From: an uncultured Prevotellaceae bacterium
GTDB taxonomy: Bacteria > Bacteroidota > Bacteroidia > Bacteroidales > Bacteroidaceae
Reading direction: 5' to 3'
Assembly (NCBI GenBank): GCA_947165505.1
Contig: CAMVAT010000007.1
Coordinates: 1 to 64,000, forward strand
Length of the DNA: 64,000 bases
Part shown: in pieces, positions 16,504 to 24,627 of the stretch
Layout: each line of letters opens with the position of its first letter
Numbering within the stretch: position 1 is the first letter of the stretch
The notes under the pieces: model-generated
The model's input: the letters and a program-made list of their open reading frames with translations, nothing else
Told to the model about the DNA's origin: nothing
Databases searched by the model: none
Program-made: the position numbers and the translations under genes

Positions 16504-17373
16504 ATGGTACAAGGACAGAAACAAATCATCCGCATACGCATCATCAGCACGGCTTTCACCGCGCTGGCGCTGGCCGTATTCAAGCCTTTCGGACTTGAAG
16601 TATGGCAGTGGCAGGCCTATATGCACATCTTTGGCATCTTTGTGCTGGGCATCATGGTGTGCATGCTGACCGACGCCGTGATGAAGTATCTTGTACGCAT
16701 GCCCGTGCATCCAGACGACAGCCACAAGGACGTGAACCACTTCATCCGTCGCAACTTGTATTTCCAGGTGATCAACACCCTGCTGGTGACACTGATGATA
16801 TGCCTGTATCGCCATTTCGTGCTGAGCCACCGCATCCCGGCCAACCAACTGTCGTGGAGCAACTTTTTCGAGACGCTGCTAATCATAGCCTTTTGCTCCT
16901 TCGCCATCGGCCTATACTGGCGTTTTAGGTTCCGCAACCGCTTTCTGGCCGAAGAGTTGGAAGAGACACGGCTGCTGAACATCCAGTTGAAGAATTTGCA
17001 ACCCTCATCCGCCGCCATATCCGACCCACCGGAGATCACGCTCACAGGCACGACCAACGAGAGCGTCAGGCTGAAAGTGGCCGACCTGCTGTATATAGAG
17101 GCCGTAGGCAACTACGTCAAGGTATGTCGTCTGCACGACGGAGAGGTGCGCGCAGACATGCTGCGTGCCACCTCAAAGCAGATGGAAGTAGAGATGCAGC
17201 CCTATCCGATGGTCATGCGCTGCCATCGCGCCTTTCTGGTGAATCTGAGACAGGTGGAGCAGATTGTCACGCAGTCAGGCAGCATGCGGCTCGTCGTGCG
17301 TCACTGCCACGACACCATCCCCGTGTCGCGCAGCCATATACCTCATATCAAAGCAGCGATAAAAGGCAGTTAA
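16504..17373 (+). CDS. Membrane-bound LytTR-family transcription regulator
   Basis: A 289-residue protein. Four hydrophobic segments occupy about residues 8-155 (for example HIFGIFVLGIMVCMLTDAV and TLLIIAFCSFAIGLYW), followed by a short coiled coil and a LytTR DNA-binding domain from about 180 to the end (LYIEAVGNYVKVC, YPMVMRCHRAFLVNL, IPVSRSH). It lacks a receiver domain, so it is not a classical response regulator; it may sense a membrane signal directly. It is transcribed away from the outer-membrane receptor, and the phased repeats at 16415-16465 are the obvious candidate binding sites. Confidence 0.85.
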   Translation: MVQGQKQIIRIRIISTAFTALALAVFKPFGLEVWQWQAYMHIFGIFVLGIMVCMLTDAVMKYLVRMPVHPDDSHKDVNHFIRRNLYFQVINTLLVTLMICLYRHFVLSHRIPANQLSWSNFFETLLIIAFCSFAIGLYWRFRFRNRFLAEELEETRLLNIQLKNLQPSSAAISDPPEITLTGTTNESVRLKVADLLYIEAVGNYVKVCRLHDGEVRADMLRATSKQMEVEMQPYPMVMRCHRAFLVNLRQVEQIVTQSGSMRLVVRHCHDTIPVSRSHIPHIKAAIKGS

Positions 17374-17866
17374 GCGCCAGCGAGGCGCAGAAGGCAGAAA
17401 CGCACCCTGAGAGATACTTTTGCATCATACTTTGAAAGACATCGACTACCAAAAAGCAACGAGTGCGAAAAAAGCAACGACTGCGAAAAAGGCAATAACA
17501 AAACGACGTAACATTAACGACAACAAACTAGAAAGAAACAACTACCGACAACCCCCAGAAACCAGAGGATGCCCTCGGCAATGAAAACGCCCTGTGGGAA
17601 GAAGAAGGCACAGCAGCCATCCCCCAGACCAACGTGTGGGATTAGAAATCAAAGCCTTTGCGGTTGTAACAACTACAGAGCGCCCCGACAACATTTTCAC
17701 CGCCAAAATGTCGTATTTTATGACATTTTGGCGGTTTTCGTGCTTCGGAATGTTGTTTGCACCCATACAGGTGGAAAAATGTAATCATTGAAATGCCCTA
17801 TGCTATCTTCCAACTTCCTCGGGAAGGAACAGGAAGAGGGACTAAAAGAAAAGAAAGGAGAAAACC
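17374..17866. other. Long leader region before clpB
   Basis: No gene is visible in these 493 bases. A TAnnTTTG box (TACTTTTG, 17415-17422) could start a transcript of about 440 bases before clpB. Two tandem copies of AAAAAGCAACGASTGCG lie at 17451-17485. The strong inverted repeat at 17688-17756 is listed separately. Confidence 0.5.
17688..17756 (+). promoter_or_regulatory. Nested inverted repeat upstream of clpB
   Basis: CCGCCAAAATGTC (17700-17712) and GACATTTTGGCGG (17722-17734) form a perfect 13-bp inverted repeat around 9 bases, followed by TTTT. Outer arms ACAACATT (17688-17695) and AATGTTGT (17749-17756) extend the structure. It could be an intrinsic terminator or attenuator, or a repressor site with the arm-N9-arm layout seen in heat-shock operators such as CIRCE, although the sequence is not CIRCE. 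Confidence 0.55.
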
Positions 17867-20515
17867 ATGACATTCGACAAATTTACCATCAAGGCCCAAG
17901 AGGCCGTGCAAGAGGCCATCAACAGCGCCGAGCGCAACGGACAGCAAGCCGTGGAACCCGAGCACCTGCTGAAAGGCATCCTGCAAAAAGGACGCGATGT
18001 GGTGAACTTCGTCTTCCAGAAGACGGGGCTCAACCCCACGCAGATAGAGACCGTGACCGACCAGGCCATCCAGCACCTGCCGCGCGTGCAGGGCGGACAG
18101 CCCTACTTCTCGTCGGCCAGCAACCAAGTGCTGCAACGGGCGATGGACTTCTCGCAGAAACTGGGCGACGAATACGTGTCGGTGGAGCCGATACTGCTCG
18201 CACTCGTTGACGTGAACTCCACGGCCAGCCGCATCCTCAAAGACGCGGGCATCACCGCCAAAGACACGCTCAAAGCCGTACAGGAACTGCGCCAGGGCGA
18301 GAAGGTGCAGACCGCCTCGGGCGACGAGAACTACCAGAGTCTGCAGAAATATGCGAAAAACCTGGTGGAGGAAGCCCGTCAGGGCAAGCTCGACCCCGTG
18401 ATAGGCCGCGACGATGAGATACGGCGCGTGTTGCAGATTCTCTCGCGGCGAACGAAAAACAACCCCATCCTCATCGGCGAACCGGGCACCGGCAAGACCG
18501 CCATCGTGGAGGGACTGGCACAACGCATCGTGCGCGGCGACGTGCCCGAGAACCTGAAAGAGAAACAGCTCTACTCGCTCGACATGGGCCAGCTCATCGC
18601 CGGCGCTAAGTACAAGGGTGAGTTTGAGGAGCGCCTGAAGAGCGTGATCAAAGAGGTGACGAAGAGCGACGGACGCATCATCCTCTTCATCGACGAGATA
18701 CACACGCTGGTGGGTGCCGGCGGCGGCGAGGGCGCCATGGATGCCGCCAACATCCTGAAACCGGCGCTGGCTCGTGGCGAACTGCGTGCCATCGGTGCCA
18801 CCACGCTCAATGAATACCAGAAATATTTTGAGAAGGATAAAGCCCTGGAGCGGCGTTTCCAGACGGTGATGGTGGATGAGCCCGACGAACTGAGCGCCAT
18901 CTCCATCCTGCGCGGACTGAAGGAGCGCTACGAGAACCACCACAAGGTGCGTATCCAAGACGATGCGTGCATCGCCGCCGTGCAACTGTCGGAGCGGTAC
19001 ATCAGCGACCGTTTCCTGCCCGACAAGGCCATCGACCTGATGGACGAGGCCGCCGCCAAACTGCGTATGGAGCGCGACAGCGTGCCCGAGGAGTTGGACG
19101 AGATCACCCGCCGGCGCGCACAGTTGGAGATAGAGCGCGAGGCCATCCGCAAAGAGCAGGCGGCACCGATGCAGACCGAGGAGGCAGCCACGGTGAACAG
19201 CACGAAGCTGTCGCAGCTGGACAAGGAGATTGCCGACCTGAAAGAGCAGGAGAACGATTTCCGTGCCAAGTGGGAAGGCGAGCGCGAGCTCATCAACCGC
19301 ATCCAGCAAGACAAGCAGCAGATGGAGAATCTGCGCTTCGAGGCCGACCGCGCCGAGCGTGAAGGCAACTACGAGCGCGTGGCTGAGATACGCTACGGCA
19401 AGATACAGGCACTGGAGAATGATATCCGCACGATACAGCAGCAGTTGCACGACTCGCAGAGCGGCAACGCCATGGTGCGCGAAGAGGTGACCGCCGACGA
19501 CATCGCCGAGGTGGTGAGCCGCTGGACGGGCATCCCCGTGACGCGGATGATGCAGAGCGAGCGCGAGAAGCTGCTGCACCTGGAGGAGGAACTGCACAAG
19601 CGCGTGATAGGCCAGGACGAGGCCATCAATGCCGTGGCCGACGCCGTGCGCCGCAGCCGTGCCGGACTGCAAGACCCGAAGCGCCCTATCGCCTCGTTTA
19701 TCTTCGTGGGCACCACGGGCGTGGGCAAGACCGAGCTGGCCAAGGCACTGGCCGACTACCTGTTCAACGACGAGAGCATGATGACGCGCATCGACATGAG
19801 CGAGTATCAGGAGAAGCATACCGTGAGCCGTTTGATCGGTGCCCCTCCGGGATATGTGGGCTACGACGAGGGCGGCCAGTTGACCGAGGCGGTACGGCGC
19901 AAGCCCTACTCGGTGGTGCTGTTCGACGAGATAGAGAAGGCCCACCCCGACGTGTTCAACATCCTCTTGCAGGTGCTCGACGACGGTCGTCTCACCGACA
20001 ACAAGGGGCGCACGGCCAACTTCAAGAACACTATCATCATCATGACGTCGAACCTGGGCAGTCAGATGATACGTGAGTTTGTGGAGCAGCGGGGTCAGAC
20101 GCACAGTGCCAGCGACGGCAAGGTGCTCACAGAGAAAGACCTCAGCACACTGCAAGGCAACGTGTTCAACCTGCTGAAGCAGACCATCCGTCCGGAGTTT
20201 CTGAACCGTATCGACGAGACCATCATGTTCCTGCCGCTCACGCGCACGGAGATAGCCGACGTGGTGAAGCTGCAGTTGGAGCAGGTGAAGAAGATGCTGG
20301 CGCCGCAGGGATTCCAGTTAGAGGCCACGCCCCAGGCCATCGAATTCCTGGCCGACGAGGGCTACGACCCCGAGTTTGGCGCCCGCCCCGTGAAGCGCGC
20401 CATCCAGCGCTTGGTGCTCAACGACCTGTCGAAGCAGTTGCTCGCTGGGAAAGTGACCAACGAGAAGCCCATCATCATCGACTCGTTCGGCGATGGCATC
20501 GTGTTCAGGAATTAA
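17867..20515 (+). CDS. clpB: ATP-dependent disaggregase ClpB
   Basis: An 882-residue Hsp100 chaperone that rescues aggregated proteins with DnaK. It has the N-terminal Clp repeat domain (about 1-145), a first AAA domain with Walker A GEPGTGKT (204-211), the M-domain coiled coil (about 400-530) that contacts DnaK, a second AAA domain with Walker A GTTGVGKT (615-622), and a C-terminal Clp domain. The coiled coil distinguishes it from ClpA/ClpC. Length is slightly above the usual 860 or so. It stands alone with a hairpin terminator just after the stop and a 493-base upstream region with a strong inverted repeat. Confidence 0.97.
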   Translation: MTFDKFTIKAQEAVQEAINSAERNGQQAVEPEHLLKGILQKGRDVVNFVFQKTGLNPTQIETVTDQAIQHLPRVQGGQPYFSSASNQVLQRAMDFSQKLGDEYVSVEPILLALVDVNSTASRILKDAGITAKDTLKAVQELRQGEKVQTASGDENYQSLQKYAKNLVEEARQGKLDPVIGRDDEIRRVLQILSRRTKNNPILIGEPGTGKTAIVEGLAQRIVRGDVPENLKEKQLYSLDMGQLIAGAKYKGEFEERLKSVIKEVTKSDGRIILFIDEIHTLVGAGGGEGAMDAANILKPALARGELRAIGATTLNEYQKYFEKDKALERRFQTVMVDEPDELSAISILRGLKERYENHHKVRIQDDACIAAVQLSERYISDRFLPDKAIDLMDEAAAKLRMERDSVPEELDEITRRRAQLEIEREAIRKEQAAPMQTEEAATVNSTKLSQLDKEIADLKEQENDFRAKWEGERELINRIQQDKQQMENLRFEADRAEREGNYERVAEIRYGKIQALENDIRTIQQQLHDSQSGNAMVREEVTADDIAEVVSRWTGIPVTRMMQSEREKLLHLEEELHKRVIGQDEAINAVADAVRRSRAGLQDPKRPIASFIFVGTTGVGKTELAKALADYLFNDESMMTRIDMSEYQEKHTVSRLIGAPPGYVGYDEGGQLTEAVRRKPYSVVLFDEIEKAHPDVFNILLQVLDDGRLTDNKGRTANFKNTIIIMTSNLGSQMIREFVEQRGQTHSASDGKVLTEKDLSTLQGNVFNLLKQTIRPEFLNRIDETIMFLPLTRTEIADVVKLQLEQVKKMLAPQGFQLEATPQAIEFLADEGYDPEFGARPVKRAIQRLVLNDLSKQLLAGKVTNEKPIIIDSFGDGIVFRN

Positions 20516-20546
20516 AATATCCCCCCATGATTAGGGGGGATTTTTT
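20516..20546 (+). terminator. Intrinsic terminator of clpB
   Basis: ATCCCCCC (20519-20526) pairs with GGGGGGAT (20534-20541) and is followed by a T run to 20546. It lies directly after the clpB stop. Confidence 0.8.
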
Positions 20547-20635
20547 GGGGCAGGGGGCAAGGGGCAAGGGGCAGGAGATATGTTTAGACGTGAGAGGTGA
20601 AGAGTTTTTAGAGGTAAGAGGTGAGAGGTAAGAGA

Positions 20636-20668
20636 AATGTCAGGTGCTTGGTGTGCCTGACATTTTTT
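20636..20668 (+). terminator. Second hairpin with T run
   Basis: AATGTCAGG (20636-20644) pairs with CCTGACATT (20656-20664) and is followed by T residues. It stands about 120 bases after clpB, just before the antitoxin relic, and may have belonged to a lost gene. Confidence 0.6.
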
Positions 20669-20680
20669 GTGGTTATATAA

Positions 20681-20755
20681 AACGCAGAAGCAGAAAAGAA
20701 ACGCAGGCTTCAGGCTGTGGCTGATGAAATTTCTGCATGGAGGACTCAATTATGA
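20681..20755 (+). pseudogene. C-terminal remnant of an antitoxin gene
   Basis: The frame 20681-20755 reads NAEAEKKRRLQAVADEISAW and ends RTQL at TGA 20753-20755, which overlaps the next ATG as ATGA. A stop codon (TAA, 20678-20680) lies immediately upstream, so only about 24 codons remain. The arrangement is that of an antitoxin gene coupled to a downstream toxin gene. Confidence 0.5.
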
Positions 20756-20856
20756 GAGAAAAGAAACCGACCCTTTGTGTCGTTGCCGGACCCAACGGTT
20801 CCGGAAAAACCACCACGACAGTTCAACTACTCAATGATGAGTGGACGGCTGAATGA
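20752..20856 (+). pseudogene. N-terminal remnant of a zeta-toxin-like kinase gene
   Basis: ATG 20752 opens 34 codons beginning MREKKPTLCVVAGPNGSGKT with an intact P-loop (AGPNGSGKT), then stops at TGA 20854-20856. Full-length zeta-toxin/P-loop kinases of this type exceed 180 residues, so the catalytic remainder is missing; the following DNA does not continue it in any frame I can follow. Confidence 0.65.
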
Positions 20857-20911
20857 GCGTGGCAATATGCCAATAATGTTTGACCTGAAGAAGACAAAGA
20901 GTAAACCAGCA

Positions 20912-20952
20912 ACGAAGTCCCCCGCAAGGCAAGACCTTGCGGGGGACTTCGT
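20912..20952. repeat. Perfect 18-bp inverted repeat
   Basis: ACGAAGTCCCCCGCAAGG (20912-20929) and its exact complement (20935-20952) flank a 5-base loop. No T run follows, so it is not a typical terminator. It lies just beyond the truncated toxin. Confidence 0.8.
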
Positions 20953-21027
20953 AGTGGTGGGGAACTCCGAGATGACAGTATAAGACGGATTTACGCCCTC
21001 GCTTTTTTCCTTTTTACTTTTTTACTT

Positions 21028-21106
21028 CTTTACTTTTTTACTTTTGCCCCTAATTCTTTACTTTTTTACTTTTGCCCCTAATTCTTTACTTTTTTACTTT
21101 TCCCCA
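21028..21106. repeat. 28-bp T-rich tandem array entering the peptidase gene
   Basis: Units beginning CTTTACTTTTTTACTTTTG occupy 21028-21055 and 21056-21083, with a third, shortened unit to about 21106. The minus-strand peptidase stop at 21078 lies inside the array, so its last residues are encoded by repeat DNA. Similar T-rich sequence recurs at about 38028-38072 between the efflux genes. Confidence 0.8.
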
Positions 21107-23321
21107 CGATATACATGCCGGGACGCAGGCGTGAGAAGTCGGTGCCCAGATAGCGGCCGTCAAGACTGTAGATGGGCTGCGGGGCGGAGGCCTGAGGTGT
21201 GCCCACCTCGCGTATGCCATCCACCACGGGCGGCTCGTCTGTATGCTTCATGCGCACCTTCACCTCGTCGAGGAAGAAACGCTTGTCGGGCGTGAAGGTG
21301 ACTGTGACCGTCGTGGGCGACGCGGCGCGTCGCGCTGCCGCAGCCGGGGTGCCGGTGGTGTCGTCGGTGCCGGCAGGTGTCAAGGTGACGAGGTAGTTGG
21401 TCCAGGCGCCATTCTTCATCTTCAAGTCGGTCTCGCTGAGCGTGGCATCGCCCTCGACTGAGAGTTTGAGGCTGGTACCGTCTTTGCCCCAGGCGGCGGC
21501 GCGGAAGAGCAGTTCCACCTCGCCCGTGATGTCGAAGGCAGGCGTGGTGACCGTGCCCGGTTTGGTGGAAGTGCCGAAGCGAGCGCACTGGTCGGCCCCG
21601 AACAGAGAACTTGACGTTGATACCCAACCCTCGAAATCGGGGTTAAAGGGATAGTTGGCAATGGAGCCAGAGAAGCTGTCGTCGTTGCCGCCGGTACCTT
21701 CGCATTTATTGAACGACTCGTAGAAGACGATATCGTAGCCCTCGTCGTCAGGGTCAATCACCGGTTGGTCGGGATCGTCGGGGTCGTCGGGCGTATCAGC
21801 GGTATTGGCCACGAAACCGAACGCCATGGTGCCGTCGGCATTCTGCGTGATGTCGTTGACGGCGATATTGAGCACCTTCGACCCGTCGGTATTGGCGTGC
21901 CACAACTTGGCGGCCGGTGTTGACGTGGCCGAGAACGAGTTGTTGGTACGGTAGGGATAGGTGTCGCCGCTCTCGTCATTGGAGCCCTCTTTGTTGTCGG
22001 CATGTACGATGGTGAGGTGCTGGTGGTCGATGGTGAGTCCGTACATCCAGGCGTAGTCCTCCCACCCGTTAGGGCAGTTGTACTCCCAGAGCTCAGGGTC
22101 GTAGTCCACATAATGGATGAGCATGCCGCGTCCGGGCAGTTTAGAGTCCCACTTCACCTTCTGTCTGTTTTCCAGGATATACACCTCGTTGGCGTATCCC
22201 GGGTTGCGCAGGATATAGGCCTCGCCTCCGTCGGCCAGCGTCTTCATGTCGGTCACGGTCGTGTCGTTCTGCAGCGGCACGGGGTCGATCCATCCGCACT
22301 CCCACTTCTCGTAGGCGGAGTAGGCGGCCGGCACGAAGAGGTCGCCGTTGTATGAGCCGTAATCCATCAGGTCCCACGAGCCCAGTCCGTAGTTGCCATC
22401 ATCTTTGAGCGTGTCGTAGGCATCGGGGAAACCCATGCAGTGCGAGAACTCGTGGCAGAAGGTGCCGATGCCCGCCAGTCGGTTGTCGGCCTGTATCTCA
22501 TTGCTGCACGCATAGACATCGATCTCCACGCCGTCGAGCTTGAGCGTACGCCCGTAGTCACTGCTCGAGAGCGAGAACATGTGGGGCCAGATGACCGACG
22601 AATCGTAGTAGTAGTAATCGGCCTCGCCGTGTCCGGCATAGAGCACATACACCTCCTCGACCACGCCGTCGCCGTCCCAATCGTATGTGGTGAAGTCGAT
22701 TTCGTCATCGACTGCCTTGCAGGCTTCGGCCACCATCTCGCCCGGGTGCTTGTCGTTATCATCCTGGTCGTTGGCCCCGTAATAGCTATAGTCATGAGAC
22801 AAGGTGACGGGTCCGACGACATCGAACGAGAGGTCGAACTGTCCGTTGCTCTGGTCGTGGAAATAGTCGCGCACGCTGCCGATGAAGCCAGCCGACGAGG
22901 TATAGCCGCGCTCGTTGATGATGCGCTCGTAGAGTTCCAGGTTGTGCGTGGAGCGGAATTTGAGCTTGCTGAACTCCACGAGGATGATGAGTCCCTTTTT
23001 CTCGCCCTGGAAGAGCGACGTGTCGGTGTTTTTAAGAGCCCGGCGCTGCGGCATGCGAGCAGTGCGGCGTGCCTTTGAGGCCGCCTGGCGCCGCATCACC
23101 TCCTGGTCGGACGCCTTGACGTAGGTACCGTCGGCCTGAATGACGTAGCGGTTGCCCTCAACATCGGCGAAGAAGCGGAAATGCTCGTCGCCGCGCAGTT
23201 CGGCGCGTACCTGCGTGCCGTCGGCGAGCGTGATGGTCATCCACTGTCCGCGTTTGGCGGGAATGGCGAAAGCTGTGAGCACAACGCACAGTAACGATAT
23301 GATAATCAGTGATTTCTTCAT
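21078..23321 (-). CDS. Secreted M6-family metalloprotease
   Basis: A 747-residue exported protease from the ATG at 23321 (MKKSLIIISLLCVVLTAFA signal peptide). The zinc motif is HEFSH beginning at residue 290, within FCHEFSHCMGFPDAYD, as in immune-inhibitor-A-type M6 peptidases. An Asp/Pro-rich linker (DTPDDPDDPDQP) leads to a beta-sandwich-like domain and a C-terminal part ending IYSLDGRYLG and RPGMYIVG, the form of the C-terminal region in many secreted Prevotella proteins. The last residues (KSKKVKN) come from the T-rich array. The -7 box is TACCTTTG on the minus strand at 23364-23371. It probably degrades extracellular protein; substrate unknown. Confidence 0.88.
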   Translation of the reverse strand: MKKSLIIISLLCVVLTAFAIPAKRGQWMTITLADGTQVRAELRGDEHFRFFADVEGNRYVIQADGTYVKASDQEVMRRQAASKARRTARMPQRRALKNTDTSLFQGEKKGLIILVEFSKLKFRSTHNLELYERIINERGYTSSAGFIGSVRDYFHDQSNGQFDLSFDVVGPVTLSHDYSYYGANDQDDNDKHPGEMVAEACKAVDDEIDFTTYDWDGDGVVEEVYVLYAGHGEADYYYYDSSVIWPHMFSLSSSDYGRTLKLDGVEIDVYACSNEIQADNRLAGIGTFCHEFSHCMGFPDAYDTLKDDGNYGLGSWDLMDYGSYNGDLFVPAAYSAYEKWECGWIDPVPLQNDTTVTDMKTLADGGEAYILRNPGYANEVYILENRQKVKWDSKLPGRGMLIHYVDYDPELWEYNCPNGWEDYAWMYGLTIDHQHLTIVHADNKEGSNDESGDTYPYRTNNSFSATSTPAAKLWHANTDGSKVLNIAVNDITQNADGTMAFGFVANTADTPDDPDDPDQPVIDPDDEGYDIVFYESFNKCEGTGGNDDSFSGSIANYPFNPDFEGWVSTSSSLFGADQCARFGTSTKPGTVTTPAFDITGEVELLFRAAAWGKDGTSLKLSVEGDATLSETDLKMKNGAWTNYLVTLTPAGTDDTTGTPAAAARRAASPTTVTVTFTPDKRFFLDEVKVRMKHTDEPPVVDGIREVGTPQASAPQPIYSLDGRYLGTDFSRLRPGMYIVGKSKKVKN

Positions 23322-23363
23322 AAGATAAGTTAATAGATTTTGTATAGATATGTAAAACGGATG

Positions 23364-23371
23364 CAAAGGTA
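23364..23371 (-). promoter_or_regulatory. -7 box of the M6 protease gene
   Basis: CAAAGGTA on the plus strand reads TACCTTTG on the minus strand, 42 bases before the protease ATG. It diverges from the rpsO promoter. Confidence 0.6.
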
Positions 23372-23431
23372 AGCATTTTGCGCCATTATTCATGTCAAAT
23401 AAAAATACTTTTTCATTTTTTCTCGAAAAAT

Positions 23432-23462
23432 TTGCGTGAATCGGAAAAAGTGAGTACCTTTG
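23432..23462 (+). promoter_or_regulatory. Promoter of rpsO
   Basis: TTG (23432-23434), 20-base spacer and TACCTTTG (23455-23462) fit the Bacteroidales consensus; the ATG is at 23503. Confidence 0.75.
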
Positions 23463-23502
23463 CACCCGCATTTTGCAAAACATCTTTATTTATTATCAAA
23501 TC

Positions 23503-23772
23503 ATGTATTTAGACAAGGCAAAAAAACAAGAAATCTTTGGACAGTACGGAAAGTCTAACACTGATACTGGTTCAGCTGAGAGCCAGATAGCATTGTTCTC
23601 ATACCGTATTTCCCATTTGACGGAGCATCTGAAAAAGAACCGTAAAGATCATACTACCGCACGGTCGCTGACCCAGTTGGTAGGAAAACGCCGCGCATTG
23701 TTGAACTACCTGTACGACCGCGACATCGAGCGCTATCGTGCGATTATCAAGGCCCTTGGTCTGCGTAAGTAA
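23503..23772 (+). CDS. rpsO: Small-subunit ribosomal protein S15
   Basis: An 89-residue protein, the standard length for S15, beginning [20 protein letters not shown]. It shows the conserved [22 protein letters not shown] and HxxDHxxARSL-type ([17 protein letters not shown]) stretches that bind 16S rRNA. The start at 23503 is chosen over an upstream in-frame codon because it gives the exact family N-terminus. It is monocistronic, with its own promoter and a terminator shared with convergent folK. Confidence 0.97.
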   Translation: MYLDKAKKQEIFGQYGKSNTDTGSAESQIALFSYRISHLTEHLKKNRKDHTTARSLTQLVGKRRALLNYLYDRDIERYRAIIKALGLRK

Positions 23773-23803
23773 TCGCGACAGGTTATTCAGCGTAAGAAAT
23801 GGT

Positions 23804-23840
23804 TCCACCCGGCATGAGCATGTCGGGTGGAGCTTTTTTT
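23804..23840. terminator. Terminator between rpsO and folK
   Basis: TCCACCCGGCATG (23804-23816) pairs with CATGTCGGGTGGA (23819-23831) with one G-T pair, followed by seven T residues. It ends rpsO and overlaps the last codons of convergent folK. Confidence 0.8.
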
Positions 23841-24243
23841 ATGTGTCTAAGATTTCACGGAGCGGAATCATGACGAAGTCGCGCTGGTGCATGAGCGGAT
23901 GTGGTATCTTGAGTTGGGGTGTGTCGATGGTGAGGTCGTCGTAGAGCAGGATGTCGATGTCGATGATACGGTCGTGATAGACACCGCCTGCCGACTTCTC
24001 GGTGCGCCCCATCTGCCGTTCGATGGCCTGTGTGGCTGCCAGCAGTTCAAAAGGCGGGAGAGCCGTCTCCACACACACAGCGGCATTCACAAAGCTGTTG
24101 GACGAAGAGAAGCCCCACGGCTCGGTGGTATAAAGCGCAGACTGGTTCACAACATGACCGATCTGCGTTTCTATTTTTTGAATGGCGCGGCGTATGTTTC
24201 TGCGCTTGTCGCCAAGATTGGAACCGAGACTCAGGTAAACCAC
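23839..24243 (-). CDS. folK: 2-amino-4-hydroxy-6-hydroxymethyldihydropteridine pyrophosphokinase
   Basis: HPPK, which transfers pyrophosphate from ATP to the pterin in folate synthesis. Family motifs are YLSLGSNLGDKRRNI at the N-terminus, the pterin/ATP site TEPWGF and DRIIDIDILLYDD with the catalytic aspartates. The start is the GTG at 24243 (134 residues). The frame stays open to 24417, but that extension is translated repeat DNA rich in Pro and unlike the family. It is the last gene of the ftsX-to-folK run but is separated from queA by 384 bases of repeats, so it may need its own promoter. Confidence 0.9.
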   Translation of the reverse strand: MVYLSLGSNLGDKRRNIRRAIQKIETQIGHVVNQSALYTTEPWGFSSSNSFVNAAVCVETALPPFELLAATQAIERQMGRTEKSAGGVYHDRIIDIDILLYDDLTIDTPQLKIPHPLMHQRDFVMIPLREILDT

Positions 24244-24454
24244 GATTTTTCCTATGGATAATAACGGGGAAGAGGGATTACAAATCCCTTTATTCAATGC
24301 GGGTGGATTACAAATCCACCCGAACGGGGGGATTGGAAGTTTGGGAGTTTGGACAATAGTCAGCGGGATGGGAGGAACGGGAGGGTGAGAACTCGCTTCG
24401 CTCGTGCGGGCGGGCACAGTGACCCGCCCCTACAGCGTGGCAATCATCTTGCCT

Positions 24455-24480
24455 GCGGACAGGGCACGCCCTGTCCCTAC
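24455..24480. repeat. Palindromic arm of the dispersed element
   Basis: Same 26 bases as 353-378. The following bases (TTACGTGGCGATGTAATCTC) are a diverged version of the sequence that follows the arm at 27868. Confidence 0.85.
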
Positions 24481-24500
24481 TTACGTGGCGATGTAATCTC

Positions 24501-24570
24501 CTGTCCCTTGCACCCTGTCCCTTGCACCCTGTCCCTTGCACCCTGTCCCTTGCACCCTGCCCCTTGCTCC
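24501..24570 (+). repeat. 14-bp tandem repeat, five units
   Basis: CTGTCCCTTGCACC occurs four times without change from 24501 to 24556, then once with two changes to 24570. Confidence 0.9.
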
Positions 24571-24627
24571 GAGGCTATCTACTCCCCTCTCTACAAGGGA
24601 GGGGCCGGGGGCAGGTCTTCTGACTGC

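Larger units (their letters stand above)
20516..21077. other. Gap holding terminators, gene relics and repeats
   Basis: Between clpB and the M6 peptidase (transcribed towards it) there is no intact gene. It holds two hairpin terminators (20516-20546 and 20636-20668), a G-rich stretch, a repeat of GTAAGAGGTGAGAGGTAAGAG type (about 20595-20635), the toxin-antitoxin relic (20681-20856), an 18-bp hairpin (20912-20952) and the start of a T-rich 28-bp array. Confidence 0.6.
24244..24627. other. Repeat-filled gap between folK and queA
   Basis: No gene. It contains a palindrome GGGTGGATTACAAATCCACCC (about 24300-24320), a palindromic arm of the dispersed element (24455-24480), a 14-bp tandem array (24501-24570) and a stretch similar to the gap repeats ending GAGGGGCCGGGGGCAGG (about 24600-24617). 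Confidence 0.7.

Noticed and set aside
17798..20155. A 785-codon open frame on the minus strand
   Set aside because: It lies antisense to clpB, which is unmistakable; the long frame is a by-product of clpB codon bias and its translation is His/Leu/Val-rich with no family features.
20777..20983. A 68-codon plus-strand frame
   Set aside because: Runs in a different frame through the toxin relic and the 18-bp hairpin; no family features.
24244..24417. N-terminal extension of folK
   Set aside because: Translated gap repeats rich in Pro; the family N-terminus begins at the GTG at 24243.
24501..24570. Possible CRISPR array
   Set aside because: Units are 14 bp with no spacers, and there are no cas genes in the window.
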